Assembly (NCBI RefSeq): GCF_000519005.1 | Contig: NZ_JAER01000013.1 | Span: forward strand, 1-64,000 | Length of the DNA stretch: 64,000 bases | Source: Nocardioides sp. J54 | GTDB taxonomy: Bacteria > Actinomycetota > Actinomycetes > Propionibacteriales > Nocardioidaceae | Direction of reading: 5' to 3' | Part shown: positions 1-8,037 of the stretch, in pieces | How positions within the stretch are numbered: position 1 is the stretch's first letter | Layout: every line of letters starts with the position of its first letter | Notes under the pieces: model-generated | Databases searched by the model: none | The model's input: only the letters and a program-made list of their open reading frames with translations | Told to the model about the DNA's origin: nothing | Made by a program: the position numbers and the translations under genes

Positions 1-304
1 AACGACGTACCTCCACGGCCACGGTCCCAAGAGCAGGCGAGCGATCTGACGACGGCTCCCACTCATGCGCTGAAACCGGACCCGACCTCGCTGGGCCGGT
101 CCACTTCCCTCATCCGGGGCATCCGTGGCCAGACCAGCGATGGCAATCAGCCGAACGGGGCCACCGACCCGCAGGCCGACACCCCAGAGCCCGTCACGAC
201 GCCACTCACCGGACCAGCCGGGACACTCACCATCCCGGGACCCGCGACGGTGATCAACCGCCGGAGCTCCTTACATGAGCCGACCGGCAGGCCGGCCGTG
301 CGGG
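1..304. other. Left-edge region without a recognised gene
   Basis: I see no supported gene here. A frame on the + strand is open from position 1 to 336, but it has no clear start, lacks the strong GC bias at third codon positions seen in real genes of this window, and runs into the oppositely oriented gene at 305-724. A GC-rich inverted repeat near 276-300 could terminate that reverse gene. A fragment of a gene beginning left of the window cannot be excluded. Confidence 0.4.
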
Positions 305-724
305 TCAGGCGAGCTTGTCGGCCAGCACGACCCAGGTGAAGAAGCAGATCCCCAGCAGCATGCCGACGTGGGCGAGGATCGACAGCCCGGGGCCCTGGCC
401 CCAGCTGTCACCCGTGGTCGCGGTGGCGTGCTTGCCGGAGCCCGACAACCAGCGGGCGAGGATGAGCAACCCGATCACCACCTCGATCCACCACACGACC
501 AGCGACGCGGCGCCGAGCGCCCCGCCCGGTGAGGAGAGGTAGGCGATCCAGGCCGCCAGGGCGACCACGCCGATGACGGTGTGCGCGTTGACGACGGCGA
601 GGGGGACGAGCGCGTGCCCCGCCTGCGACTGCTCGGTGGCGAGCCGCAGCCTCGTCAGCAGCACCACGACCGCGGCCAGACCGGTCAGCAGCCACACGGC
701 GTTGTCCAGATTCACGGCAGGCAT
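305..724 (-). CDS. Small four-helix membrane protein, function unknown
   Basis: This encodes 139 residues with four clear hydrophobic segments, at about residues 7-25, 45-65, 70-95 and 110-135, so it is an integral membrane protein. The short loops carry few charges, and the stretch before the last helix is Gly/Ser/Thr rich (SGSGKHATATTGD). I recognise no catalytic motif and no family. The ATG at 724 is chosen because the peptide from there (MPAVNLDN) leads directly into helix 1; an upstream ATG at 751 would add nine residues. It is transcribed away from the gene at 780, so the 55-bp gap is a divergent promoter region. The existence of the gene is well supported by coding bias; the role is unknown. 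Confidence 0.75.
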   Translation of the reverse strand: MPAVNLDNAVWLLTGLAAVVVLLTRLRLATEQSQAGHALVPLAVVNAHTVIGVVALAAWIAYLSSPGGALGAASLVVWWIEVVIGLLILARWLSGSGKHATATTGDSWGQGPGLSILAHVGMLLGICFFTWVVLADKLA

Positions 725-766
725 CGTCGCACACGATGTGAGGGCGGCCACAGGTCAGCGCCTGAG

Positions 767-772
767 TAGGGT
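767..772 (+). promoter_or_regulatory. Leaderless -10 hexamer TAGGGT
   Basis: TAGGGT ends 7 nt before the ATG at 780, so transcription probably begins at or next to the start codon. Confidence 0.55.
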
Positions 773-779
773 GCTGGGC

Positions 780-935
780 ATGACCAAGTGGGAGTACCAG
801 GTGGCGCCCGTCCTCAACCACGTCGCGGCGCAGATCCTCAACAACTTCGGCCAGGACGGCTGGGAGCTCGTCACCCTCGTCCCGGGCCAGGGCGGCAACG
901 ACATCGCCTACTTCAAGCGTCCGGTCGAGGGCTGA
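780..935 (+). CDS. DUF4177-like small protein
   Basis: This is a 51-residue protein beginning MTKWEYQVAP and containing the stretch NNFGQDGWELV, which resembles the short DUF4177 family (WEY near the start, GxxGWELV in the middle). No enzymatic residues are evident, and the function of the family is unknown to me. The ATG is placed by a TAGGGT hexamer 7 nt upstream, consistent with a leaderless message. It stops 3 bp before the RidA-like gene and probably forms one transcription unit with that gene and the two hydrolases that follow. Confidence 0.75.
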   Translation: MTKWEYQVAPVLNHVAAQILNNFGQDGWELVTLVPGQGGNDIAYFKRPVEG

Positions 936-938
936 GCC

Positions 939-1409
939 GTGGCCACGCCCGAGGAGCGTCTCGCCGAGCTCGGCCTCACGGTCCCGGACGTCGTACCGCC
1001 CGTCGCGGCGTACGTGCCCGCGGTCCGCAGCGGTGCGCACGTCTTCACCGCCGGCCAGATCCCGATGCGCGACGGCGAGCTCGTCGCCACCGGCAAGGTC
1101 GGTGACACCGCCACGCCCGAGCAGGCGACCGAGGCCGCGCGCCAGTGCGCCCTCAACGCGCTCGCGGCGATCCGGTCGCAGACCGGCACCCTCGAGGGCG
1201 TGCGGATCGTGAAGGTCGTCGTCTTCGTCGCCTCCACGCCCGACTTCACCGGACAGCCGGCCGTCGCCAACGGTGCGTCCGAGCTGTTCGCGCAGGTCTT
1301 CGGCGACGCCGGCGTGCACGCCCGGTCCGCCGTCGGCGTGGCCGCGCTGCCCCTCGACGCCACCGTGGAGGTCGAGGTCGTCGCCGAGGTCGCCGAGGTC
1401 TCCGCGTGA
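939..1409 (+). CDS. RidA/YjgF/Rv3678c-like family protein
   Basis: This 156-residue protein belongs to the RidA (YjgF/UK114) fold family, judging by FTAGQIPMRDGELV near residues 36-50, the run of conserved Ala/Leu in the central helix (ARQCALNALAAI) and VKVVVFVAST followed by a late VEVEVVAEV strand. RidA proteins hydrolyse reactive enamine/imine intermediates. This one is longer than classical RidA (about 130 residues) and lacks the usual IPxSPxR substrate arginine signature, so it may be a non-deaminating subgroup. The GTG start at 939 follows the previous stop by 3 bp. Its own TGA overlaps the GTG of the NUDIX gene, indicating translational coupling. The neighbourhood matches Rv3678c of M. 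tuberculosis. Confidence 0.8.
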   Translation: MATPEERLAELGLTVPDVVPPVAAYVPAVRSGAHVFTAGQIPMRDGELVATGKVGDTATPEQATEAARQCALNALAAIRSQTGTLEGVRIVKVVVFVASTPDFTGQPAVANGASELFAQVFGDAGVHARSAVGVAALPLDATVEVEVVAEVAEVSA

Positions 1410-2278
1410 GGATCCCGCTGCCGCCGGTGGGGCTGCCCGAGCACCTCGTCGCGCTGGCGCGGGAGTTCACCGAGGGCGGCCGTGAGCCGGCCGAGCCGCG
1501 CGACGCGGCGACGGTGATCCTCCAGCGCCCGGGCGCGGGCGGGGAGCCGGAGGTCTACCTGCTGCGGCGCCACGTGACGATGGACTTCGCCGGCGGGATG
1601 GCCGTCTTCCCCGGCGGGGGCGTCGATCCCCGCGACTACGACCACGAGGTGGCCTGGGCCGGTCCCGCCCCCGAGGAGTGGGCGGCCCGCCTGGGCACGA
1701 CCGAGGACGTCGCCCGGGCCCTGGTCTGCGCCGCGGTGCGGGAGACCTTCGAGGAGTCCGGCGTGCTGCTCGCCGGCCCGTCCGCCGACGAGGTCGTCGC
1801 CGACACCACCGGCGAGGACTGGGAGGCCGACCGGCACGCGCTGGAGTCGCGCGCGCTGTCGCTGACCGACTTCCTCGACCGCCGCGGCCTCGTGCTGCGC
1901 ACCGACCTGCTCGGCATCTGGAGTGCCTGGCTGACCCCGGTGATGGAGCCGAAGCGCTACCGCACCTGGTTCTTCGTCGCGCAGCTGCCCGAGGGCCAGG
2001 TCACCCGCGACGTCTCGACCGAGTCCTCGGAGGTCGTCTGGCTCTCCGCCGACGAGGCCGTCGCCCAGGCCGACCGCGAGGAGCTCGCGATGCTGCCCCC
2101 GACGTACCTCACCTGCCTGGAGGTCGCCAGCCTCGGCACGGTCGACGCCGTGCTCGCCGCCAGCCGGGGGCGCCGCGCGGAGATGTTCATGCCCGAGGTC
2201 GAGGAGCACGAGGACGGCTGGACGCTGTCGATGCCCGAGCACCTGCGGCCGATGGTGCTGGCCCGACGGGAGAGCTGA
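1406..2278 (+). CDS. NUDIX hydrolase (NUDT19-like arrangement)
   Basis: The 290-residue product carries a NUDIX hydrolase domain that cleaves nucleoside diphosphates linked to another moiety. GGGVDPRD (about residues 70-77) and RETFEESG (112-119) are the two halves of a NUDIX box separated by an insertion of some 35 residues, an arrangement I associate with NUDT19-type coenzyme A diphosphatases. EE in the second half supplies the metal-binding glutamates. The substrate is inferred, not shown. The GTG start overlaps the stop of the RidA-like gene (GTGA), and the downstream metallo-hydrolase begins 2 bp after its stop. A second NUDIX gene with a canonical CoA-pyrophosphatase motif lies at 8034. 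Confidence 0.8.
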   Translation: MRIPLPPVGLPEHLVALAREFTEGGREPAEPRDAATVILQRPGAGGEPEVYLLRRHVTMDFAGGMAVFPGGGVDPRDYDHEVAWAGPAPEEWAARLGTTEDVARALVCAAVRETFEESGVLLAGPSADEVVADTTGEDWEADRHALESRALSLTDFLDRRGLVLRTDLLGIWSAWLTPVMEPKRYRTWFFVAQLPEGQVTRDVSTESSEVVWLSADEAVAQADREELAMLPPTYLTCLEVASLGTVDAVLAASRGRRAEMFMPEVEEHEDGWTLSMPEHLRPMVLARRES

Positions 2279-2280
2279 CC

Positions 2281-3102
2281 GTGGAGCCCTGGCACGGCGG
2301 CGAGCACGGCGACCGGGGGCGGTGCGTCCTCGCGCCGAACCCCGGCCTGATGACCCTCGACGGCACCAACACCTGGATCCTGCGCGAGCCGGGCGCGCGC
2401 CGCTCGATCGTGGTCGACCCCGGGCCGCTGCACGACGACCACCTCGACGCCGTCGCCGCCGTCGCGGGGGAGGTCGACGCGGTGGTGGTCACCCACCACC
2501 ACATCGACCACACCGAGGCGGCGCGCTCCTTCGCCGAGCGGATGGGGTGCGGCGTCCGCGGCCTCGACGCGGACCAGTGCTGGCGCGCCGACCCCGTGGT
2601 CGACGGCGAGCAGATCGAGCTCGACGGCCTGCGGCTGGAGGTGCACCACACGCCGGGCCACACCCGTGACTCGATCTCGCTGCTGGTCGAGGAGGACCGG
2701 GCGCTGCTCACCGGCGACGCGGTCCTCGGCCGCGGCACCACGGTCATCGCGCACCCCGACGGCGACCTCGCCGGCTACCTGGACTCGCTCGAGCGGATGC
2801 GCGGCCTCGTGCAGGACGGCCGGGTCGCGACCCTGTGGCCGGCCCACGGGCCGGTGCTCGCCGACGCGGCCGGCGTCCTCGATCACTACCGGACGCACCG
2901 GCGCGAGCGCCTCGACCAGGTCGAGCAGGCCCTCGCGGTGCTGGGCAGGACCCCGCCGCTCGACCCCGACGCCGCCGACGACCCGATCCTCGCGCGCCGC
3001 GTCGTGGAGGTCGTCTACGCCGACGTCGACGAGTCCCTGTGGGGCGCCGCCGAGTGGTCGGTGCGCGCGCAGCTGGAGTACCTCGCCCGTCGTACCCGCT
3101 GA
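2281..3102 (+). CDS. Metallo-beta-lactamase fold hydrolase (LACTB2/Rv3677c-like)
   Basis: A 273-residue metallo-beta-lactamase fold enzyme. THHHIDHTEA holds the HxHxDH zinc motif (residues 72-77), HHTPGHT follows as the third ligand region, LLTGDAVLG supplies the bridging Asp and WPAHGPV the last His. The all-helical C-terminal tail after residue 200 is typical of the LACTB2/RNase-like subgroup, so a nucleic acid or thioester substrate is possible; this is inference. The GTG start is 2 bp after the NUDIX stop. The position next to RidA and upstream of Crp/nth matches the Rv3677c neighbourhood in mycobacteria. Confidence 0.82.
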   Translation: MEPWHGGEHGDRGRCVLAPNPGLMTLDGTNTWILREPGARRSIVVDPGPLHDDHLDAVAAVAGEVDAVVVTHHHIDHTEAARSFAERMGCGVRGLDADQCWRADPVVDGEQIELDGLRLEVHHTPGHTRDSISLLVEEDRALLTGDAVLGRGTTVIAHPDGDLAGYLDSLERMRGLVQDGRVATLWPAHGPVLADAAGVLDHYRTHRRERLDQVEQALAVLGRTPPLDPDAADDPILARRVVEVVYADVDESLWGAAEWSVRAQLEYLARRTR

Positions 3103-3176
3103 TCCGAGGGTTGCGCGGCGAGGCCGGATCTGCTCGTTCCCCGGATTTCTGGTGAGGCCTCTGCTGGAGTGGTCCC

Positions 3177-4907
3177 ATGCTCCCTCCACGCACGACCAGA
3201 CCGCTGACCCTTGCCCTCGCGTCGTCGCTCGCCCTGGTGGGTGTGCTCGCGGCGGGCCCGGCGATGGCCGCCGACACCGTCCCGGGCACGCCCGCGGCCA
3301 CGGCCTCGGCCGACCCGGCGCCTGCTCCCGAACCCGAGCCGGCCCCTGACCCGGCGCCTGACCCGGCGCCCGACCCGGCGCCCGACCCGGCGCCTGACCC
3401 GGCCCCCGAGCCGACCCCCGCAGGCCCCGAGCCGGCACCGGCACCAGCCCCCGAGCCGGACGCCTCGCCTGCGCCGTCCGGTCCCGCCGCCAGTGCGGAC
3501 CCGGCGCCCGCCACGCCCGGGGCGACGGGTGGGCCTGCCGTCGGGCTGGCTGCCGAGCCGTCGCCAGACGTCTCCGCAGCCGCCGGCCCGGGCGCGGTCG
3601 TCGTGTCCGGCGGCACGTCGATCGTCGTCGAGGCCACCGGCCCCGAGGGCGCCGAGGTCCCGCTCGACTTCTCGATCAGCGGCGGGTGGTCCGAGCTGCC
3701 CATCGTCGTGGGGACCTGTGCGATCAGCGACGTCTACGTCAGCTCGGTCCTGCAGTTCCACCGCCTCGACTTCCTCGGGCTCGTGCTCGGCACCAGCTTC
3801 TCGACGACCCGCACCCTCGAGGTCGGCACCTACCACGGCGCCTGCCTCTGGGCGCCGGTCTCGATCCTCAACCTGCTGCAGTACAAGCTGCACCGCTTCA
3901 CCATCGAGGTGACCGACCCGGTGCCGACCGTCACCGTGCCGGCCGACGGCACTGCCGAGGCCACCTCCGCGGACGGCGCCCCCGTGAGCTTCGCGGCCTC
4001 CGGCCACGACGCCATCGACGGCCCCCTGCCGGTGACCTGCCTGCGCCCCGGCGACGTACCGGCCGCGTCCGGCGACGTCTTCCCGATCGGCGCCACGACG
4101 GTGACCTGCTCCGCGACGAACTCGCGCTCCAGTACCACCAGCGAGTCCTTCGTCGTCACCGTCACCGCGCCGGAACCCACCGTCACCGTGCCGGCCGACC
4201 TCGTCGAGGAGGCCACCGGGCCCGACGGCGCAGCGGTCGACTTCGCGGCCGGCGGCGAGGACTTCACCGGCACCCCGCTGCCCGCCACCTGCCGGGTGTG
4301 GGACGGCAGCCCCGGCCCCGCCACCGGCCCGGAGGTCGCCGCGGGCGACACCTTCCCGCTCGGTGACACCTACGTGCGCTGCGACGTCGTCGACGCCTGG
4401 GGCGGGGAGGCGAGCGCGACCTTCCGGGTCGGCGTCGTCGACACCACCGGACCGGTCATCACCGTGCCGGCCGACATCACCGTCCGGTCGAACGCCGACG
4501 AGGGTGCCGTCGTGACCTTCACGGCCACCGCGCACGACGCCGTCGCGGGCGACGTCCCGGTGACCTGCGACCCCGCGTCGGGCTCGACCTTCCCCTACGG
4601 CACCACGGTGGTCACCTGCACCGCCAGCGACGCCGCGGCGCCGGTGCTGACCCGCGCGGCCCGGACCACGACCGGTGCGACGTTCACCGTCACCGTGCTC
4701 GAGGCGGAGCTCCCGGACGAGGACGGCCTCGGCGGCGACGACGTCCCGGTCACGGGCGACGTCGGTGGACAGGTCGACAGCCAGGGCGCGCCGGCTGACG
4801 CCGCAGGACTCCCGGCCACGGGCGCCCCGGCGCTCACCGCGCCGCTGCTCCTCGCGCTGCTGCTGCTCGGGGCCGGGGCGGGCCTCGTGCTGCGCCGCCG
4901 CGCCTGA
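3177..4907 (+). CDS. LPXTG cell-wall-anchored protein with proline-rich stalk and HYR domains
   Basis: This 576-residue exported surface protein has a signal peptide (about residues 1-31, ending AMA), then a low-complexity stalk (about 40-105) made of Asp-Pro-Ala-Pro and Glu-Pro-Ala-Pro repeats. A beta-rich segment follows, and then three HYR (hyalin-repeat) immunoglobulin-like modules, recognisable by repeated TVTVPAD starts and TTVTCxA ends. The tail is LPATG (545-549), a hydrophobic helix and RRRA, a standard sortase sorting signal, so the mature protein should be linked to peptidoglycan. No sortase gene is in the window. HYR modules usually mediate adhesion; the ligand is unknown. The gene stands alone, 75 bp after the hydrolase, and ends in a strong hairpin at 4932-4976. 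Confidence 0.85.
   Translation: MLPPRTTRPLTLALASSLALVGVLAAGPAMAADTVPGTPAATASADPAPAPEPEPAPDPAPDPAPDPAPDPAPDPAPEPTPAGPEPAPAPAPEPDASPAPSGPAASADPAPATPGATGGPAVGLAAEPSPDVSAAAGPGAVVVSGGTSIVVEATGPEGAEVPLDFSISGGWSELPIVVGTCAISDVYVSSVLQFHRLDFLGLVLGTSFSTTRTLEVGTYHGACLWAPVSILNLLQYKLHRFTIEVTDPVPTVTVPADGTAEATSADGAPVSFAASGHDAIDGPLPVTCLRPGDVPAASGDVFPIGATTVTCSATNSRSSTTSESFVVTVTAPEPTVTVPADLVEEATGPDGAAVDFAAGGEDFTGTPLPATCRVWDGSPGPATGPEVAAGDTFPLGDTYVRCDVVDAWGGEASATFRVGVVDTTGPVITVPADITVRSNADEGAVVTFTATAHDAVAGDVPVTCDPASGSTFPYGTTVVTCTASDAAAPVLTRAARTTTGATFTVTVLEAELPDEDGLGGDDVPVTGDVGGQVDSQGAPADAAGLPATGAPALTAPLLLALLLLGAGAGLVLRRRA
3348..3407 (+). repeat. 12-bp coding tandem repeat (about 5 copies)
   Basis: Near-identical 12-bp units (CTGACCCGGCGC and variants) encode the Asp-Pro-Ala-Pro stalk of the LPXTG protein. 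Such arrays can change copy number by slippage, which would alter stalk length in steps of four residues. Confidence 0.75.
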
Positions 4908-4931
4908 CCGACCCGCGCACCCGCGCCCCAG

Positions 4932-4976
4932 ACGTCGGCGGGGACATGACCTCCGAGGTCATGTCCCCGCCGACGT
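4932..4976. terminator. Perfect 21-bp hairpin downstream of the LPXTG gene
   Basis: The left arm at 4932-4952 and the right arm at 4956-4976 are exact reverse complements with a 3-nt loop (CCG). It follows the LPXTG stop by 24 bp and ends 8 bp before the leaderless promoter of the XRE gene. It lacks a clear T-tract, but is the only plausible terminator between the two genes. Its position would also suit a protein-binding site. Confidence 0.6.
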
Positions 4977-4984
4977 GGCGTGGC

Positions 4985-4990
4985 TAGGTT
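4985..4990 (+). promoter_or_regulatory. Leaderless -10 hexamer TAGGTT
   Basis: TAGGTT ends 7 nt before GTG 4998 and argues for that start rather than the GTG at 4980, which lies upstream of the hexamer. Confidence 0.55.
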
Positions 4991-4997
4991 GGCCGAC

Positions 4998-5759
4998 GTG
5001 AACGCCAGTGCCGGAGTCCTGATCCGTGAGTGGCGCCAGCGCCGCCACCTCTCGCAGCTCGAGCTCGCCAGCCGGGCCGACGTCTCGACCCGCCACCTGA
5101 GCTACATCGAGACCGGCAAGGCGCGCCCCACCAGCGCGATGGTCATGCGCCTGTGCGACTTCCTGGAGGTCCCCTTGCGCGAGCAGAACCAGGTGCTGGT
5201 GGCAGCCGGCCACGCACCCGCCCACCCCGAGCTGAGGCTCACCGACCCGCCGATGGCCGAGGCGAACGCCGCGCTCGAGGCCATCCTGCGCGGTCACCTC
5301 CCGTTCCCCGCGCTGGTCGTCGACCGGCACTGGGACCTGGTCACCGCGAACGACGCGGCCTTCGCCCTCCTCGACGGCGTCCCGCCCGAGCTCCTCGAGC
5401 CGCCCGTCAACGTCATCCGCGTGTCCGTGCACCCCGACGGCCTCGCCCCGCGCATCGAGAACCTCGAGGAGTGGCGCGCCCACCTCGCCGTCCGCCTGCG
5501 CCGGGAGTACGACGCCAGCGGGGACGAGCTGCTCCGGGAGCTCCACGACGAGGTGGTCGGCGACGGCGTCCCCGACGTTGACTCATCCGCGCTCGTCGTA
5601 CCCCTGCGGCTGCGGGTCTCCGACGACCTCGTGCTGTCCCTGATGTCGACGACCACCGTCTTCGGAACCCCCCGCGAGGTCACCCTCAGCGAGCTCGCCA
5701 TCGAGGCCTTCTACCCCGCCGACGACCCCACCCGCGACTACCTCACCGCCCGCTCCTGA
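4998..5759 (+). CDS. XRE-family transcriptional regulator with MmyB-like ligand-binding domain
   Basis: This 253-residue DNA-binding protein has a helix-turn-helix of the XRE type at residues 7-65 (LIREWRQRRHLSQLELASRA, then STRHLSYIETGKARPTS). The remainder (HLPFPALVVDRHWDLVTANDAA onward) resembles the MmyB-like transcription regulator ligand-binding domain, a PAS-like pocket thought to bind fatty acids. The target is unknown; the adjacent genes give no partner, since the LPXTG gene ends in a hairpin upstream and Crp lies convergent downstream. The start is GTG 4998 because TAGGTT sits 7 nt upstream. Confidence 0.85.
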   Translation: MNASAGVLIREWRQRRHLSQLELASRADVSTRHLSYIETGKARPTSAMVMRLCDFLEVPLREQNQVLVAAGHAPAHPELRLTDPPMAEANAALEAILRGHLPFPALVVDRHWDLVTANDAAFALLDGVPPELLEPPVNVIRVSVHPDGLAPRIENLEEWRAHLAVRLRREYDASGDELLRELHDEVVGDGVPDVDSSALVVPLRLRVSDDLVLSLMSTTTVFGTPREVTLSELAIEAFYPADDPTRDYLTARS

Positions 5760-5801
5760 CGCCGGAGGAGGGCCGCGGGGACTACCGCAGAGGCCTTGAC
5801 A

Positions 5802-5861
5802 CACGACACCACCCGTGCCAGGCCGCCCCGGAGGGCAGGCCGGCGGACGGGTGGTGTCGTG
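5802..5861. terminator. Bidirectional hairpin between convergent XRE and Crp genes
   Basis: The arms CACGACACCACCCGT (5802-5816) and its exact reverse complement (5847-5861) enclose a GC-rich 30-nt loop that can itself fold. The position between two convergent stop codons fits a shared terminator. Confidence 0.6.
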
Positions 5862-5885
5862 AAGAGGGGGCCGGCGGGGGAGGGG

Positions 5886-6563
5886 TCAGCGCGCGCGGCG
5901 CGACATCCGCTCCATGTCGAGGATGACCACCGAGCGGGGCTCGAGGCGCAGCCAGCCGCGCGAGGCGAAGTCGGCGAGCGCCTTGTTGACCGTCTCGCGG
6001 GAGGCGCCGACCAGCTGGGCGAGCTCCTCCTGGGTGAGGTCGTGGTGCACGTGGACGCCGTCGTCGGCGGTGCGGCCGAAGCGGTCGGCGAGGTCGAGCA
6101 GCGCCTTGGCGACCCGGCCGGGCACGTCGGAGAAGACGAGGTCCGCGACGACGTCGTTGGCCTTGCGCAGCCGGCCGGCGAGCTGGGCGAGCAGGCCGCG
6201 GGCGACGACCGGGCGGCCCTCGAGCCAGCGCAGGAGGTCCTCGTGCGACAGCGAGGCGAACTCGGCGTCGGTCACCGCGGTCACCGTCGCCGAGCGCGGG
6301 CCGGGGTCGAAGAGCGACAGCTCGCCGAACATCTGGCCGGGGCCCATGATCGCGAGCAGGTTCTCGCGCCCGTCCGAGGACGTGCGACCGAGCTTCACCT
6401 TGCCCTCGAGCACGACGTACAGCTTGTCGCCGCTGTCGCCCTCGTGGAACAGCACCTCGCCGCGGCGCAGCCGCGTGGTGGCCAGCGACGAGCGCAATGC
6501 CGCCATGGCCTCGTCGTCGAGGGCACTGAACAGTGGCGCCTGACGGAGTACGTCGTTGTCCAC
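5886..6563 (-). CDS. Crp/Fnr-family cyclic-nucleotide-responsive regulator
   Basis: A 225-residue CRP-type regulator. The N-terminal half is a cyclic-nucleotide-binding jelly roll with the phosphate-binding cassette FGELSLFDPGPRSATVTA (about 80-97), close to the form that binds cAMP. A long dimerisation helix follows, and the winged helix-turn-helix at about 170-205 contains TQEELAQLVGASRETVNKAL. The GTG start at 6563 is preceded by a GGAGGA ribosome site and a TAGGAT hexamer at 6597-6602. In M. tuberculosis the orthologous gene (Rv3676) is a global regulator next to nth, the same arrangement as here. Targets in this window could not be identified confidently. Confidence 0.88.
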   Translation of the reverse strand: MDNDVLRQAPLFSALDDEAMAALRSSLATTRLRRGEVLFHEGDSGDKLYVVLEGKVKLGRTSSDGRENLLAIMGPGQMFGELSLFDPGPRSATVTAVTDAEFASLSHEDLLRWLEGRPVVARGLLAQLAGRLRKANDVVADLVFSDVPGRVAKALLDLADRFGRTADDGVHVHHDLTQEELAQLVGASRETVNKALADFASRGWLRLEPRSVVILDMERMSRRAR

Positions 6564-6596
6564 GCTTCCTCCAAAGTGTAGAACCCGGTCGGCGGC

Positions 6597-6602
6597 ATCC
6601 TA
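6597..6602 (-). promoter_or_regulatory. -10 hexamer TAGGAT of the crp-type gene
   Basis: TAGGAT reads on the minus strand about 33 nt upstream of the GTG start, leaving a short leader that contains the GGAGGA ribosome-binding site. Unlike most promoters in this window it is not leaderless. Confidence 0.4.
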
Positions 6603-6658
6603 GCCTGCAGCCCGTCGCACCCAGCGGACGCACGGCTCCTGTTGTCGGCGCGCCCCCG

Positions 6659-6664
6659 TAGGCT
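6659..6664 (+). promoter_or_regulatory. Leaderless -10 hexamer TAGGCT
   Basis: TAGGCT ends 6 nt before the GTG of nth at 6671. Confidence 0.55.
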
Positions 6665-6670
6665 GGCTCC

Positions 6671-7399
6671 GTGCGGGAGATCAGGCGGGCCATCACGGTC
6701 GACGACGAGACCCCGACCCAGCGGGTCCGCCGCGCCCGCAAGATCAACCGCGTGCTGGCCGAGACCTACCCCGACGCGAAGGCCGAGCTCGACTTCGACG
6801 ACGCCTTCCAGTGCCTGGTCGTCACCGTGCTCTCGGCCCAGACGACCGACAAGCGGGTCAACGCAGTGCGCCCGATCCTGTTCGCGGCCTACCCCGACCC
6901 GCCGGCGATGGCCGCCGCCGACCGCGCCCACCTCGAGCAGATCGTCGGACCGCTGGGCTTCTTCCGAGCCAAGACCGAGTCGCTGCTCAAGCTCAGCGCC
7001 GCCCTCGTCGAGAGGTACGACGGCCAGGTGCCCGGGCGCCTCGAGGACCTCGTGACGCTCCCCGGCGTCGGCCGCAAGACCGCCAACGTGGTGCTCGGCA
7101 ACGCCTTCGACGTCCCCGGCATCACCGTCGACACGCACTTCGGCCGGCTCGCGCGGCGGCTGGGGTTCACCGAGGAGACCGACCCGGTGAAGGTCGAGCA
7201 CGCCGTCGGTGCGCTCTTCCCCAAGCGGGACTGGACGATGCTCTCCCACCACCTCATCTGGCACGGCCGGCGACGCTGCCACGCCAAGAAGCCCGCGTGC
7301 GGCGCCTGCCCGGTCGCACGGTGGTGCCCGTCGTACGGCACCGGCCCGACGGACCCGGTGGAGGCGGAGAAGCTGGTCCGCACGGAGGGCCCGAACTGA
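6671..7399 (+). CDS. nth: Endonuclease III (DNA glycosylase/AP lyase)
   Basis: A 242-residue base-excision repair enzyme that removes oxidised pyrimidines and nicks the abasic site. The helix-hairpin-helix TLPGVGRKTANVV (about 133-145) carries the catalytic Lys, and TVDTHFGRLARRLG carries the catalytic Asp. The 4Fe-4S cluster ligands are CHAKKPACGACPVARWC (C-x6-C-x2-C-x5-C). The GTG start has TAGGCT 6 nt upstream. The TGA overlaps the ATG of the thioredoxin-like lipoprotein gene, opening a four-gene run (nth, TlpA-like, NUDIX, MarP) joined by overlapping stop and start codons. Confidence 0.93.
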   Translation: MREIRRAITVDDETPTQRVRRARKINRVLAETYPDAKAELDFDDAFQCLVVTVLSAQTTDKRVNAVRPILFAAYPDPPAMAAADRAHLEQIVGPLGFFRAKTESLLKLSAALVERYDGQVPGRLEDLVTLPGVGRKTANVVLGNAFDVPGITVDTHFGRLARRLGFTEETDPVKVEHAVGALFPKRDWTMLSHHLIWHGRRRCHAKKPACGACPVARWCPSYGTGPTDPVEAEKLVRTEGPN

Positions 7400-8037
7400 T
7401 GCGTGGGGTGCGCGCCGCCGGCCTGGCGGCGGTGGCGATGCTGCTGACGGCGTGCGACGGCGGCGGCCCGGCCGCGCTGGCGTGCAAGGTCGAGGTCGAC
7501 ACCCCCGAGCTCGTCGCCGACCGCGAGGCCGCCGGCATCGCCGACTGCACGGAGGTGCGCACCTCCGCCGGCGCGGCCGACCTGCCCGACGTCGCGCTGC
7601 ACTGCCTGGGAGGCGAGGACTCGCTCTCGCTGGCCGACGTCGAGGGCCCGGCGGTCATCAACTTCTGGTCGACGACCTGCGGGCCGTGCCGCGAGGAGAT
7701 GCCGGTCCTGCAGCAGTTCCACGAGCGGTACGGCGACCGGGTGACCATGCTGGGCGTCAACTTCCTCGACACCTACCCCGGCGCGGCGATCGACTTCGCC
7801 CGGCTCAAGTCCGTCACCTACCCCTCGGCGGCCGACGCGTGCGGCGACCTGCAGGAGAGCGACCTGGTGCTGCAGGTGCTGCCGCAGTTCCTCTTCGTCC
7901 GCGAGGACGGGTCGGTCGAGCAGAAGGCCGGCGGCATCGACTCGCTCGCGGAGATCGTGGCGATGAGCGAGGACGCGCTGGGTATCGACCTCTCCGACCC
8001 CGGTGCCGACCTCGACGACCGGCCGGAGAAGCCATGA
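7399..8037 (+). CDS. TlpA/ResA-like thioredoxin-fold lipoprotein
   Basis: This 212-residue protein has a short signal peptide with lipobox LLTAC (Cys19 as lipidation site) and a thioredoxin-like domain with the redox pair CGPC (Cys94 and Cys97) in the context VINFWSTTCGPCREEMP, typical of TlpA/ResA proteins that act on the outer face of the membrane. Extra cysteines at 29, 50 and 69 could form a second disulphide. The start ATG overlaps the nth stop (ATGA) and its own stop overlaps the next ATG. The context corresponds to Rv3673c. The partner protein (cytochrome c maturation or another client) is not identifiable here. Confidence 0.87.
   Translation: MRGVRAAGLAAVAMLLTACDGGGPAALACKVEVDTPELVADREAAGIADCTEVRTSAGAADLPDVALHCLGGEDSLSLADVEGPAVINFWSTTCGPCREEMPVLQQFHERYGDRVTMLGVNFLDTYPGAAIDFARLKSVTYPSAADACGDLQESDLVLQVLPQFLFVREDGSVEQKAGGIDSLAEIVAMSEDALGIDLSDPGADLDDRPEKP

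Noticed and set aside
1957..3444. Long reverse-strand open frame of 495 codons
   Set aside because: It lies antisense to the NUDIX and metallo-hydrolase genes, has an extremely Arg/Gly/Pro-rich translation and no family resemblance; it is a by-product of high GC content.
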